Assembly: GCA_018873245.2 (NCBI GenBank)
Contig: JAEMBT020000008.1
Span: 9,020,238 to 9,084,237, forward strand
Length of the DNA stretch: 64,000 nucleotides
Origin: Archegozetes longisetosus
Taxonomy: Eukaryota > Arthropoda > Arachnida > Sarcoptiformes > Trhypochthoniidae
Direction: 5' to 3'
The notes under the pieces were generated by a model, which saw nothing but the letters and a program-made list of their open reading frames with translations, made no database searches and was not told where the DNA came from. The translations under genes were made by a program, and so were the position numbers. Each line of letters starts with the position of its first letter. Position 1 is the first letter of the stretch. This document shows positions 52,141-64,000 of this stretch, in pieces.

Positions 52141-55100
52141 ATCAGTGATTACTCACTAAATTCACAAAATATACACCAATACACTGATACACACCAATCA
52201 TATCTTTCCAAATATGTTTCTACTTTTTACTCAAGTTTTTATTTGCCAAATTAATTTATTTTTCGCTCTCTTTTTTTTGTTTGTACATGTTTTATATCCA
52301 AATTTTTTCTGCTATCTTATAAACAAATTGTCACTTAAATTATGTTAACATTTATCAGAAATTTTTTTATGTTTTTGCTCTTGAAATAAAAGTTGGCGAT
52401 AATTTGACAATAAAATAGATTTGTTATCCCTAGAGAGGTTCTGGAAATCATATTCTGTTTTTCATCAAGCTTAGCATTGATTTATAAGAATTTAGATTGT
52501 TTAAGTTACTTATTTAATATGTGTTTTAACGAAGTAAAACAAAAACATTTGTTTCTCTACTACTCTTGCACACGATTGAACTAATATCTGATTTGTTTGC
52601 TCTGTATCCTGAGGATTTTCTCCTGCTTTAGTCTTAATGATACAAAACGACAACATCTAATGAGCATTAAGTGTCTCTCTTTTTGTACACTTGCAACAGC
52701 AAACTTGCGAAATCCTATTAGTCATAAGACTAAACAGATTTTAGATCTTAAATTTAATACTACTTAAAGCCTGACACAGCGCTAGTTTTGAACTCTTTTT
52801 TTCTATAATCTATGAGAAGCTTATTTAATATCGAGAGAAAAAATATGGACTTCTTTTTAAGGAAACTCTTTGTTTAAATAAAATCTAATTTAAAACAGTG
52901 GGAGATAAGGATTTACTTAATACTAATGACTATAATTAATGTGTATTAGAGCTTATTTAAATCTAGAGCTATTTTAGTGCTCATCTCAATAGAGATGGTA
53001 ATAAAAAAAAACGTTTATTATGATTTGGAGTATACCTGCTTTTAAAGCATTTAAAGCCTTTTCCTAATTACAGTCTATAAAAAAAGCGTTTCACAAATTT
53101 AGCACTAAAAAGGAGTAGTTTTTTCTTCTAAAAACTGAACCTACTTTAATTGTCAGACCTATTTATAGGCTAAAAGCAAGCCTAACAAAAACCTGATTAT
53201 CTCATATAAATCATTCAGTATTATTGGGTTTTGAGTGAAACACCAATTCCTAGTACTGTCAGCGATCATGATTCGCGTATCATCTCCTAAACCATCCATT
53301 TAAAAGGTCCTTATTCTTCAACAATGAAATGCTTTTGACGTTATGCACACTTATTGCCAGATAGAACTGAAATGAGAGTTAAAGAGAGATCTACTGAACG
53401 GAGAGATATTGAGCCATTTCTCGGAATAGCGAACCATTCGATCCATTGTTAAGGCAATGACCAGAGAGTGCCTCAAAACCAATTGTTTCCTCGAAAATCA
53501 TGACTATTAGAGACAGGGATCACTTTGAACTGTTGTTTTCCCAAAACTATGAATTATTTACTATTTATAATTTGGCCAGAAATAGTTGTCTTCGGTAGTT
53601 ATCGTCATACGCTTTAACAATAAATGTCTGTTTTTCTTAAGAAAAAAGTTTAGTGTAAATGTGTTGTTCGAGTTGGAAAAGTTTGTGCATATTTTCTGTT
53701 AAAATCATTGCTTAAACAGATTCTCAGCTTTACTGCAAATGAACGGATTTATTCCACAAATACTGCTCTTCGGAAATTGGTCTAAATATGATTTTTCCTT
53801 ATGTCCAATTAGTGTCAGCTTTAATTTGGCACAATTATTGAAAAAATCTCATCAATTATTATATGATTGATGTCTGGTGTCGAATTTCTTTCATAAATAT
53901 TACTTAAAAGTTAGGCCTAAGGCTAAACTTTGATGCATGTGTTAAACTTTCATTCAATACTAAAGTTAAGGAATAGAAAAGTTTTTTAAACTAATCAAAA
54001 TTAGCTCAATCAACAGGCATTTGAGTTACTCCCAAACTAATCAGGTTCTCGATCAACTAAATCAGTTATAAAAAAGTTTTGATAGCTATCTATGGAAACG
54101 AGAATTTTTGACAAGAAAACAGATAAGAATATTGTCATAAAGGAAGTAATTTACCGAAACAACAACTTCAAAACTGATTTGCCGGTCTCTAAGCAATTGG
54201 TTGATATGTTAGATATTATCCATTTGATCCATTAATTCAGTGAAAAATGTGATGCAGGAAATGATGCCTTAATAAAAGCGGACAACATATCCAAACTTTT
54301 TCCTAACTTTTGCTGAAAATTTGTGCCACTAATGAGATTGTTATTATAGTTGGAGGAGAAAGAAAGCGAAAGTGAATGCAAGAGAAATGTTCGGGCATTT
54401 CAAGTCGTTTCGGGACACTCTCGATTGTTATTTCGACCCATACTCTCATTCCTCTCTAGTTGTCTTTCCATCTCTTGCTCTCAAATAAATTTCTTGCGCT
54501 AAGAGTTATGCGAAAACATTCACAGTTATGGTTATAGCGAAAGCATCTCAAACTTTGACCCCTCCTATAATTACGAGTTGTGGTAATCCTGTTATAACAT
54601 AATCCCTATTATGGCCTATAACGTAGTACTTTTGCCTCCAGTCCCTTCCGAAAAACACTTTTACTTGTAGTTATATAACATTGTCTCCCAATAAGTTATA
54701 GATTTCTCTCGTTCTCTCTGCGTCTCTGTGTCTCTCTCTGCTCTCTCTGCCTCTCTCTGTCTCCCTCTCTCTCCCCATAAACTTAATCTGCTTTTCCTAT
54801 TGATAGAAATTTTATTATTATTAATTTAATTATATGTAATAACATGTGTCGAAACTGTTTGATTGGAAATAATAGTAAAAAAAAGTTTAAGGATTAGAAG
54901 TGGTTATAAAAGGACTGAAATGTTTGGCACAATTTTGAAGGGATAGGACTGAAGGCTAGTTAGAAAAAGGAAATATAGTATTTGTTCTCCAATTTATTGT
55001 CAGTCATTCCGGTATAAGAGTTCCCGAAACGCAATATCAATATAAGTAATAGTTAACAGTTAAATGTAAATCGTATGTATTTCTTAACCAATAATACTAT

Positions 55101-57452
55101 TGAACACAATCGAGAATTACGGCAGATGTGAACCAATACAACAGTTAAAATGCATTGCATTAACGTTAACGAGTAGGAGAAGGAGAGCCACACCACTACT
55201 GCGATTCGAAATGATCGAAAACTCGAAGGGAATACACACTTTTGTATTGCTTTGTATTCAAGTTTTTCGCGAGAATATCTAATCTCATGGCAATTTTTTC
55301 TTCTCTACCCTTACGTTTACCGACAAAAAAGTTTAATTTAATTTAATTATCCTGAAAAAGCAGTGCTTTTTAGTAAAGCAGATAAATCTCAAAAAGTATT
55401 GCACTTTTTTACGTAAAAGCCAACTGTAAGAACAAAATTGATTTCTATTTTCATAGCTATTGAAAGCTTTTATCCAAAAAATTGAGTTTAACATCAGTCT
55501 AAGTGTGTCTAACATCTGTTTTAACAAGTTATTGACCGAATACTAAGCATAAAAGTTTAATTATTTCCAAACTTAAGCTAAATTGGTTTCTGTATCTGTT
55601 ATAACAAGATTTTATGTAAAAAAATTAATTTTGCTATTTGACAAAAATGAGATAAATTCTGACATCTCTCGCAATGAGTTTTGAGCCGACTGCTAAACCA
55701 AAAGTGATTTTTCTGAAGAATATTAGTCAGTAGGCAAGTGGGGCACACATTTGAGCTTAACTGTTTTTTTTGAAGTTTGAGTGTCGTCTTTGTGTTTATT
55801 TAAAACTTTACAAACAGTGTCTGCCTTGGGGTAAATTTAGCAAAAGATGGGAAAAGATGTGTCGGAGTTTATAGAGATTCGGATTTAAACAGAAATGGCT
55901 AGCTTTAAGGTGAAAGTCTCATCTACAGTAGAGTAGTTGCACTTAAAAAATAACCACTATTTTTAGTGTTCATTTTAACAGTTATTCTTTTATTTTTAAG
56001 GGCAACTAAGACTTATTTTTAAGACTACCTTCTGGAGAGGATTAGGACATTGTATTACTTTAATGCTCGCTCTTTGAGGTTAATTCTGAAGAAGTAGACA
56101 ATAAATTAGGGGCTAGTAGATTTCAGCACTTTTTCAAATCGAGGATTTGTGCACTCTCATCATTGTGTAAGATGTGAATTTGGCTGAATTTCCAAGAAAT
56201 TTTGTGCGCAATACTCTCTGCTTATGATTGATTTATGGTAGAAACTAGCTAGTTTTATTCTTTAGCTTTCGTTTTGATTTCTAAACAAACGCTTAACTTA
56301 ATTGAAAGGTTTCTCAAACTAATTAAATCATTTTTAGGATTTGGATTGGAGGAAAATCATACAAACATTTTAATTACTTCACCATTAAATGAGAATGTAT
56401 TAATGAATGCGCACAAATTAAGGGTTAGGTTTGACGGTTTAGCAAACAATGGCTACTGAACTTGAAATTAATTTAACTCGGTCTTGTCTGACGTGAATAT
56501 TGAAAGCAATTAGTTGATAAACTATTCCAAAACTATTTGCCAAACTCTATTGACTTTCTATTTGAATGGGTTGACGCAAATAACTGAAAAGCTATGATTG
56601 AATATTTAGGATTGCTTTCAATCTAATGATTATATTATTGAATTAATCATAGAAGTGTTCAATCTCAATCAAAACAACATTTGATCCACTTAATGCATAT
56701 ATAAATCATTTCTGTTTATGGAACAATACAATTTTCTTTATTTTTCTATAAGAACATATTCAGTAAGAAGATAACAGAATATTCGAGAGTTCTCTAATCG
56801 CAATAATCACTACTAGTAAAGAACTAATGATTTGATTTTTTGCTTACACTCTATCCAAAAGAAATATCTGGAAAAAGCTCAAACTTTTTAACGTTAAGCA
56901 AAGACTCTGGAGAGATTATAGCTTCAAAAGAATCACTTATATCACAAACTATTTGTTTTTATTATATTAGGAGAAATCGGATTATCATTTAAAACGAGTT
57001 CAAACTATAATTTACTGTACTTTTTCTTTTAAATAGTGTCTCGATTTGAATGCAAATAACTATATTAAGCCAACATTAAGGCCTTAACTTATGCTGAAAT
57101 GTGTCACAAAAGCTTCCATACATAACACTTACTTCTCTTTTCTCTCCCTTTTTATTTCTTTTTCCTATATCTTTCTTCTCATTCATTCTCTTATATCTAA
57201 AACTTTGCTCTAACTGTTCGCGAGACGCCTTTCAACTCGATTTAATATTACGATTATACCCAGTTTTTGGGCGACAATTTTTAGCGAATCTCATCGTTTC
57301 TGAGAATTTTTTAAGGGGTAGAAAAGTGCGGAACTTATGCATAAAAAGTTATGACCTAAACAAAAATTAATCCTAAGTTAACTATCAAATAATTCAATGA
57401 AAAGAAAAGATAGAGAAAAAATCCACTAAAACTTTGTCTTCTCTTTTTTAAC
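52141..57452. other. Non-coding
   Basis: No gene was recognised. A GC-richer stretch at 53260-53530 has only short frames, and one degenerate CT array is present (54704-54774). Confidence 0.5.
54704..54774. repeat. Imperfect CT-rich array
   Basis: CTCTCTG-type units with interruptions; a degenerate pyrimidine tract. Confidence 0.85.
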
Positions 57453-57663
57453 CTTTAGCTTGTGAAATATTTTTGGTCAACAGCATCCGATATTTCGAAA
57501 CAATATGCTGTATTTTAATTGTAAGTTGTTGAGAAAAATCAGCTCAACTTATTTCCTACCCTTTAAGCTGACGAAACATTTTCAGTAAGCAGCATACGCT
57601 TTTCCGAAACAATGATCTGGATATAAGTTAAGAGTCTTAAGAAAAATCTGTTGAACTTAATTT
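57453..57663. repeat. Diverged tandem duplication, about 108 bp period
   Basis: Copy 1 is 57453-57553 and copy 2 is 57561-57663. Shared blocks in order are CTTTA-GCT, GAAA-ATTTT, CAGCAT-CG, CGAAACAAT, CTG-AT and GAGAAAAATC or AAGAAAAATC followed by AACTTA. Confidence 0.8.
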
Positions 57664-58051
57664 GTATAAAAAATACATTTAGAAAATGATTTGTCATCAA
57701 ATAGTGGATAAAATTACTTTGAAAAGAAATTTCATGACAATTGTGGTGATTTATGGGGATATACAGCAGAAATAGATATGAACAGAAGCTATTGGTGTTG
57801 AACCATAACAAAATTATACGAAACACTCCTTTGAAGAGAAAAACTGATTTGAATGCAAAATAGATAATAGAGAGAAACAGAACCCATAATTTTGAAGCCT
57901 TTAGTAGAAGACACCCTTTTGAGCCATTTAAAAAACTTCTAAACAATTTTCCGAATCCATTCAAATGATGACATTCCCTCATCTACTTAAAGACATAACT
58001 TATATATATATGTTAAGCTGATATACATTTCTAAATATACACATATTAACC

Positions 58052-58173
58052 CCATCTGACAGATGGTTCCATCAGAACAAACCTAACTTCTAAAACACAT
58101 TTCAATTGCTGAAACCCCTAACAGGAGAACATTTTTCGGCGGTGTATGCATGCATACGTTACTGGTTCGTAAC
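58052..58173. repeat. Cluster of three palindromes
   Basis: CCATCTG-A-CAGATGG (58052-58066), the perfect 14 bp palindrome GTATGCATGCATAC (58144-58157) and GTTAC-TGGTTC-GTAAC (58158-58173). The first contains two E-boxes of the CATCTG/CAGATG type. Confidence 0.8.
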
Positions 58174-58282
58174 ATGCAAAATATTCCGTGTTTTAAATGC
58201 TTCCCGGAAATGTCAGAACTAGGAAACCGAAAACAAAACATTGTTTCTATAAAAGGCAACAAAGTTTTTCGGGCTCAAGAAT

Positions 58283-58284
<2 letters not shown>

Positions 58285-58335
<51 letters not shown>
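58285..58335. repeat. CT microsatellite
   Basis: Twenty-five CT units, then CCTG. Confidence 0.97.
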
Positions 58336-58337
<2 letters not shown>

Positions 58338-58687
58338 GTTACAGTTAAGTGTCTTTCATGCCCTTTTCTCTCTTCTAATAGTGTCCTCGAAAACTGAATG
58401 CCAGATGGTTTTCAGCTTCAATCTCATCGTCCTCTCTCTCAATATCTCTTCCACCGATTCTATCCCTGTTTGACTCAATTATAATTTTCGGCAAAATCTG
58501 CTTCCGTGTTGTTTTTGCATATTTTTCCTTCCTATTTAATTACAGTTACAAAGTATTGCATAAATAATATTTCAATAATTGAATAATTCATGAGAATCTG
58601 TTTTTATGGTCTCAGAACGGTTTTTATGCTTTCGAGAGGCCGGTAATTATTAATTACTATTCCAAAAATCAGTGACGACTCCCAGTC

Positions 58688-58697
58688 CGGACGTCCG
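58688..58697. repeat. GC-rich 10 bp palindrome overlapping a second palindrome
   Basis: CGGACGTCCG is self-complementary and overlaps GTCCGGAC (58685-58692). The core GACGTC is CRE-like. Confidence 0.8.
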
Positions 58698-59585
58698 CAA
58701 ACAATGAAAACTTTTACAGGCGAATTACAATTATGTTATTTATTTTTATTACTTATCCTTTCCGAGAATTCTTTGCCTACTATTTAGACAATAGAGAAAG
58801 AGATATGAAGGTTCAAAACAAAGAAAAGCCACTCATCAATATGGCTGTAAATGTAGAAAATTAGTTAATTACCATCTTTTGTCACACTTAACTAGTAGAG
58901 AATGCATCCAATTTTGTTTATTCTTATCAAAATCTGAGCTAATCTCTTCAAATTTCGGATGGTTTTTGTGTCAAGCTCACTTAAAAACTTCTAGATATCA
59001 AACATTTATTCTAATCATTTCTCAAGTTTAGAAAGTTACAAAAGTTATGCAAAGTGATTTAGGTTTTGTTTTATTCGGTCAACCGTTTTGAAAGAAAATC
59101 TTATCAGACAGTAAATCAATTTTTATATCAGTTTTATCCAAGAAGTTTTGAATATCAAACAAAAGTTCGAGGGTTATAAAACTTATCCGAAAGTGAGCTA
59201 ATTATTGATTCAAAAGTTTTAAATCTAACTACAATTCTCCACTCAAATCCCAACATTTTATGCTAAGCTTTACAACAGAAAATTTTATTGCGTATACTTT
59301 TATGACTGGACAGCAAATAGCAATAGTTTGTGATAGAAAATAATTATATCTCTGTATAAAAGTTTTAAGTGAAGGTTCTTTCACCATCACAATAGGACTG
59401 CTTAATGAACTGACATATTCTTCTGGAGGAGGAATCGCTAAGAGACCAAATACTTTCGATGACATCTTACTTTGATAATAAATTTGTTTGAATAGTAACT
59501 ACTAATTAGAGTGAATGCCACTTGAGAATTGCTAGGCTTTAATGTATATCGAGTTTGGCAAAGTATTAAGACTGCTCAATTCAAG

Positions 59586-59599
59586 TATATATATATATA
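59586..59599. repeat. AT microsatellite
   Basis: Seven TA units. Confidence 0.85.
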
Positions 59600-62174
59600 A
59601 TAATTAAAGGACTATTGCTTTCGGACAATAAATGCTAAGTTAACGCACATTTCTAATATGATTTTTCGCAACTTACCTTAAGTTTGTTCAAGTATAAATC
59701 AGTTGGTATTCGTTGTAATTATAAGTTTTGCTTTGCCTGAGAAAAACTCTCTCCTAAACAGATCTTCTTTTCTTAATTATAGTTTTGAAGATATGCTGTA
59801 ATTATATTGTGTAATAAATTATGGAAACTTTTATTTTATCGTTTGCCTCAACGTAACTCGCATTAAGGGATTCAACACAAATAACTAATCAACTTATTGC
59901 GAAATTTCGTGTCTCACTCAAATTCTATATTTGGTTTACTTTTTACGCAGACATAAAGCGCAAAATAAACTTTATAATTTATTTTCTATCCAATTGTTTA
60001 TGGTATAAAATATTCGAATCACTATAGGATTCTATAGTCAACTAAACCCATAAAATAGTTTTATTGCAAATTGATTTGAATAGAGACTCTGCAAAAGATT
60101 GGTTAATTTGTCAAATTTGTGGTTTTTTTAGTTCAAATGACAAAACTTTCGCAATCATCTCAATGATATTCTCATCTTTTCAATAGCAAAAACCAATAAA
60201 AAATAAATAAAAGTTACGATAATCTCTATTTATTAGTTCGAAACCAGAGCATTCTTACAGCAGGATTGAATAGCATTAAGTTTCATACGATAGTTTATTC
60301 CTAAGCAAGACTTCTTAATCCATAGCAGTTTTGAAAGTTGCAAATTTGGATTAATTTTTTCAATCGTTAAATTTGATATTTAGTAACTGAAAAGCACTAA
60401 ACTTTTCACGTGTTCTGGACTTTTGAGAGAAATAATTTTGAATAACGATAACATTCAGATGTTCAAATGGATCCCAAGAGAATAAGTGACAAAATGTGCA
60501 AAAAATTTCAACTTTCAAATATTTTTAGATCAGATGCAAAGCAAAATATTACAAAATTTTGCTAATGCTGTTCAATAAGGTCCTCTCAAGTGTATCCCAA
60601 AAAATTTCCATGAATAAACTCATAACTCATGAAACTTCAGTCTCTTTCCCAAGAATTGATTTACTATAAAGTCATCGCTAAAAATAGCTTGAAATCACAA
60701 TTGAATATCAATCAAATATCCAAAATATTCATATAAGTAAATGTATGTGGTTGAAATCTAAATATTTCTAGTCTCCAAACCGAATTCAAAATCAATTTCT
60801 GTGCTATTTTTTCTTTGAAAATCTAACGAATTCCAGTGAAAAACATATTTTGTATAAAAAAGAGTGCCTTTTAATAGATTTATGGAACAGTGTGTCAAAA
60901 CTAGGAATTATTTATTTATAGATAACTTTTTTCAAAGATTACGAAGATCATTAATTTTCAAAAATATACTAAATCCTTATAATAAATCTCTTACTAACGG
61001 TATAATTAAATATGATGCGTTGGCGCTGTCCAATTATACCTTGTTAATACAAGTTGATTTGCATCAAATCATGTTAATCTATATTTGTTTATGTCAAAAC
61101 CTGGCTAATTAAGTTACTGGGAGCCTACTCTCTAGATTTTCATGTTGTACAAATATTTTTTGGGTGCAACAGTGAAAAAGTAACTAAATTTTCACAGTCA
61201 AGTATCAAAAATTAATTGAAATACTTTTCAGATATTTTCCTAAACTTTAAACATGGACTAAATATTATTTAAGAGTACGATTTTTTAAACATCTATTACC
61301 GAAACAGGACCGATTTCAGACGGAACCAAAGTTGATATGAATGGAAAGAATTGTTCAATTTTCAAATATGAGACACTCTTCAGTCTATATTCTAATTGAT
61401 TATTAAATTGAAAAAATTCTCCTTCAATAGAAATACAGATTCAGATCAAAAATTAGAGGGTAGACAGCATTCTTTAGTCATAGAGCTGAGTTCATGATCA
61501 AAATGCTAAAAATAGAGAAATAGCGTGCGTTTGAAAAAAGAAAGAAAGGCTTGCAATCAATTCAATTTGGATATTTGCTGAATATTTAATTCAGTGCTCT
61601 TTGGGTTAAGTCTAGGGTTAGGAGACGTGCGGTTGTTATGCATTACTCATTTCATTTGGTTAAAATGCTTTCTGTCTTATGTAAACTAATTAATCATTAG
61701 AAAAATTTTTTCTGAAGGCAATTATTTTTAGTTTTCGGTTTTTGATGGCGAGCTGGTTCTACATAGCTTCGATTTGTGTTGCATACTATGTTAATGTCTG
61801 CTAAAACTGGCAAGATAACACTTCACTAAAATTATTTTACAGCAAATTCTTTTCCAAATATGTTAAGTCTTAAGTTTCCGATCATATCCTATACTAAGTG
61901 AAATTCCTATATCCTATTCTATCTTATATCTCGATAACTTTAGTCAAAATTTAATTATGTTTAAGGTTTATCTGAACACATTTTTAATTTCAAACCTTAC
62001 TCAATAGTTGATAACTTTATTTATTCAATAATTTAATAAAATATTTGATCAAACATCTTTGTTCAAACAATTTCAGATTCTCTAGAATCAAAGAATAGGA
62101 AGTATTGAAAAACTTTCCTTATCAGAAGGATGTTTCTTGATTAGGATTTCAAACTTACAATCAGTAATGCACAA

Positions 62175-62211
62175 CGCTCGAGTCTGAGGTACTCAACGAT
62201 GAGCTCGAGCG
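62175..62211. repeat. Perfect 8 bp inverted repeat, 21 nt loop
   Basis: CGCTCGAG (62175-62182) and CTCGAGCG (62204-62211). The right arm also forms the palindrome GCTCGAGC. It is unusually GC-rich for this region. Confidence 0.8.
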
Positions 62212-63099
62212 ACTGATCCCCGAAAGTGTGAATCACTGCTTGTAATACTTTACACGTAATTATATCACAAACTAGTGCTAAAGGGTGGGAAGAATGCAGT
62301 TCAAAAAGCAGTTGAAAGAGTTTGAAATAATATTATCTCATGTTAAAAATAAGAAGTGCACTTTATTTCTCCTACAATATATGGACTTCAAGTACATTCT
62401 ATGTTTTTAAGTGTCACTTATTTAGTCTAATTTTATGATAACTTCATTAATGCCTTAGAAAAATGTTGTTAGCAAGTTTTCGGTTGCAAAACTCAAATCA
62501 TAAACATCTGCAGTTAATAAAACTTTTTAACAGCTTTTAACCTGATATAACACTTTTGTTTATTATTATATTATTTTGAATTTGGCGAGGACTGCATCTG
62601 AAGGTTATTCTTATTTTTGAACTTAAATTATTGCCTCAATTGAAGCCCTGTATAAATATTTAACAGATTATTTGTTGCATAATAGTTATGCAAAGTTTTG
62701 AATAACCAAATACTTAATGAGCGTATGATGTGTTCAAAAAGCGTACTAATGCATAGAAATTAGATTTAAGCATAAAATCTCTCTAAAAATATATTTTTAC
62801 TTCACCTTTAATTAGAACATATTATTTCAACTGAAAAGTTTAATATTTCTAGGCTTTTAAGCAATATTTCAATCTTGGCAAGAATTGCGCCAAAGTTTAT
62901 ATTAGCTTAAACTTTCATTTATCCCATCAGTCATTATGAAAACTTTTAAGATTTAAGCGCTTTGCAACATGTTTTATTGAAAATACTGCACTGTTTTTGT
63001 GTATTTTCGTGATTAACCAAAGTTCAGATTGGGGTCAAAAACTAATTATTTAATAAGTGCTAACTATAAGACCATTCATATATCCGATCAATCATTGAA

Positions 63100-63149
63100 T
63101 TGACTCAAATAAAAGCTTAATTGACTCAAATAAAAGCTTAATTTACTCC
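63100..63149. repeat. Tandem repeat, 21 bp unit
   Basis: TTGACTCAAATAAAAGCTTAA occurs just over twice, the last copy partial. Confidence 0.85.
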
Positions 63150-63467
63150 AATAGCTAGATGATTGTAACATTTTCTAGATATTATATGACAACATATTAT
63201 TACGCAAAACATCAAAACATATCAATTTCGATAATGGAGTCAAAAAGTGAATGAATAGAAACCTTATCTGAACATAAGCTTAGATTTAATAACATGAAAA
63301 ATGAATGCATATTAGAAAGTTGTTTAAATGGAAAATAACTGCAATCTATCACTATATGACTGAATAGAAGTCTATATTCAAAAAACAAAATAGAAATGAG
63401 TACACAAAAAAGTGTAAATCAATAAATTTGACTGAAAATAACAGTTAGTATTCGCCAGTACTTGCTT

Positions 63468-63470
<3 letters not shown>

Positions 63471-63556
<86 letters not shown>

Positions 63557-63558
63557 CT
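63471..63558. repeat. CT microsatellite, longest in the window
   Basis: About forty uninterrupted CT units, then CGCTCTG. Confidence 0.97.
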
Positions 63559-63741
63559 GAGTGTTTGTTGCTCTGGAGATGAACATTAAATGCTTACTAT
63601 AGTTTGTACAAGTTACATAGTTTTCAACGCGATTATTATAGCTGTAACTGTAATAACCATAACTGCAACCAAAAATATATATAATATTAAATATCCTTCT
63701 CCTGACCTTCAAAGTGAATCATGATTTTCGATACGATTCTG

Positions 63742-63744
<3 letters not shown>

Positions 63745-63791
<47 letters not shown>

Positions 63792-63801
63792 GTCTCTCTC
63801 T
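63745..63801. repeat. CT microsatellite
   Basis: About twenty-one TC units, then CCTGTCTCTCTC. Confidence 0.97.
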
Positions 63802-63930
63802 ATTTATTATCGAGCATTTCGTGTCGATTCTTATAAAGTAAAACAAAAATTAATTCGAGTAAATTATCGTTTTCTTGTGAAATAATATTGTGATTCTTAC
63901 AAGTCACGAGTAAATCTTTGGTTTTTTTAG

Positions 63931-63951
63931 CTCTCTCTCTCTCTCTCTCTC
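63931..63951. repeat. CT microsatellite
   Basis: Ten CT units; the third CT array within 500 bp at the right end. Confidence 0.97.
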
Positions 63952-64000
63952 CACTTTTCTTTCATATATTATGTAATATTTAAACAGTAGTTCTCCTATT

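Larger units (their letters stand above)
57664..64000. other. Non-coding right end
   Basis: No gene was recognised. The region carries the palindrome cluster at 58.05-58.17 kb and four of the window's CT arrays, three of them within the last 530 bp. The minus-strand frame at 59229-59465 has no recognised similarity. Confidence 0.5.

Noticed and set aside
57563..57982. Longest single open frame, 139 codons on the minus strand
   Set aside because: It is hydrophobic, Phe/Leu/Ile-rich as expected from AT-rich DNA, has no recognisable family, and one end lies in a degraded tandem duplication.
58950..59210. Possible tandem duplication around the two ATATCAAAC motifs
   Set aside because: Only short blocks match and the order is not well kept, so it is not distinguishable from AT-rich background by eye.

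Overview
The window is AT-rich animal nuclear DNA (roughly 70% A+T by eye). Its single recognisable gene is split by GT-AG introns, and the rest is non-coding sequence studded with microsatellites. No bacterial, viral, rRNA, tRNA or CRISPR signature was seen. The protein closely resembles my recollection of insect Headcase, and the predicted core promoter has arthropod-style Inr and DPE elements, so an arthropod is most likely. The species cannot be named from this sequence.

Layout. 1-13.7 kb: non-coding, with two copies of a small inverted-repeat element (MITE-like, 2346-2602 and about 5505-5746), one CT array and two perfect FTZ-F1/ERR-type sites. 13.73-14.05 kb: predicted headcase core promoter and 5' untranslated exon. 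14866-20449: five coding exons of a headcase (hdc/HECA) orthologue on the + strand. They join in frame (intron phases 0, 1, 2, 1) into a 458-residue protein that starts MPN, as vertebrate HECA does, and ends where the family normally ends. 20.45-64 kb: about 43.5 kb without a recognisable gene. It holds at least ten CT/GA arrays, AT and AAT arrays, several short tandem repeats, two diverged tandem duplications of 100-140 bp, and scattered perfect inverted repeats.

How it fits together. Headcase is a cytoplasmic, cysteine-rich regulator of growth and differentiation. In flies it acts with Unkempt in the TOR/nutrient pathway and restrains tracheal branching. The fly mRNA is a known case of stop-codon readthrough. 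Here the stop codon lies inside a consensus-like splice donor and is followed by a short stem-loop, so the C-terminus deserves a direct test. The other open frames (60-139 codons) look like chance frames in AT-rich DNA or translations of CT repeats, and are not annotated as genes.
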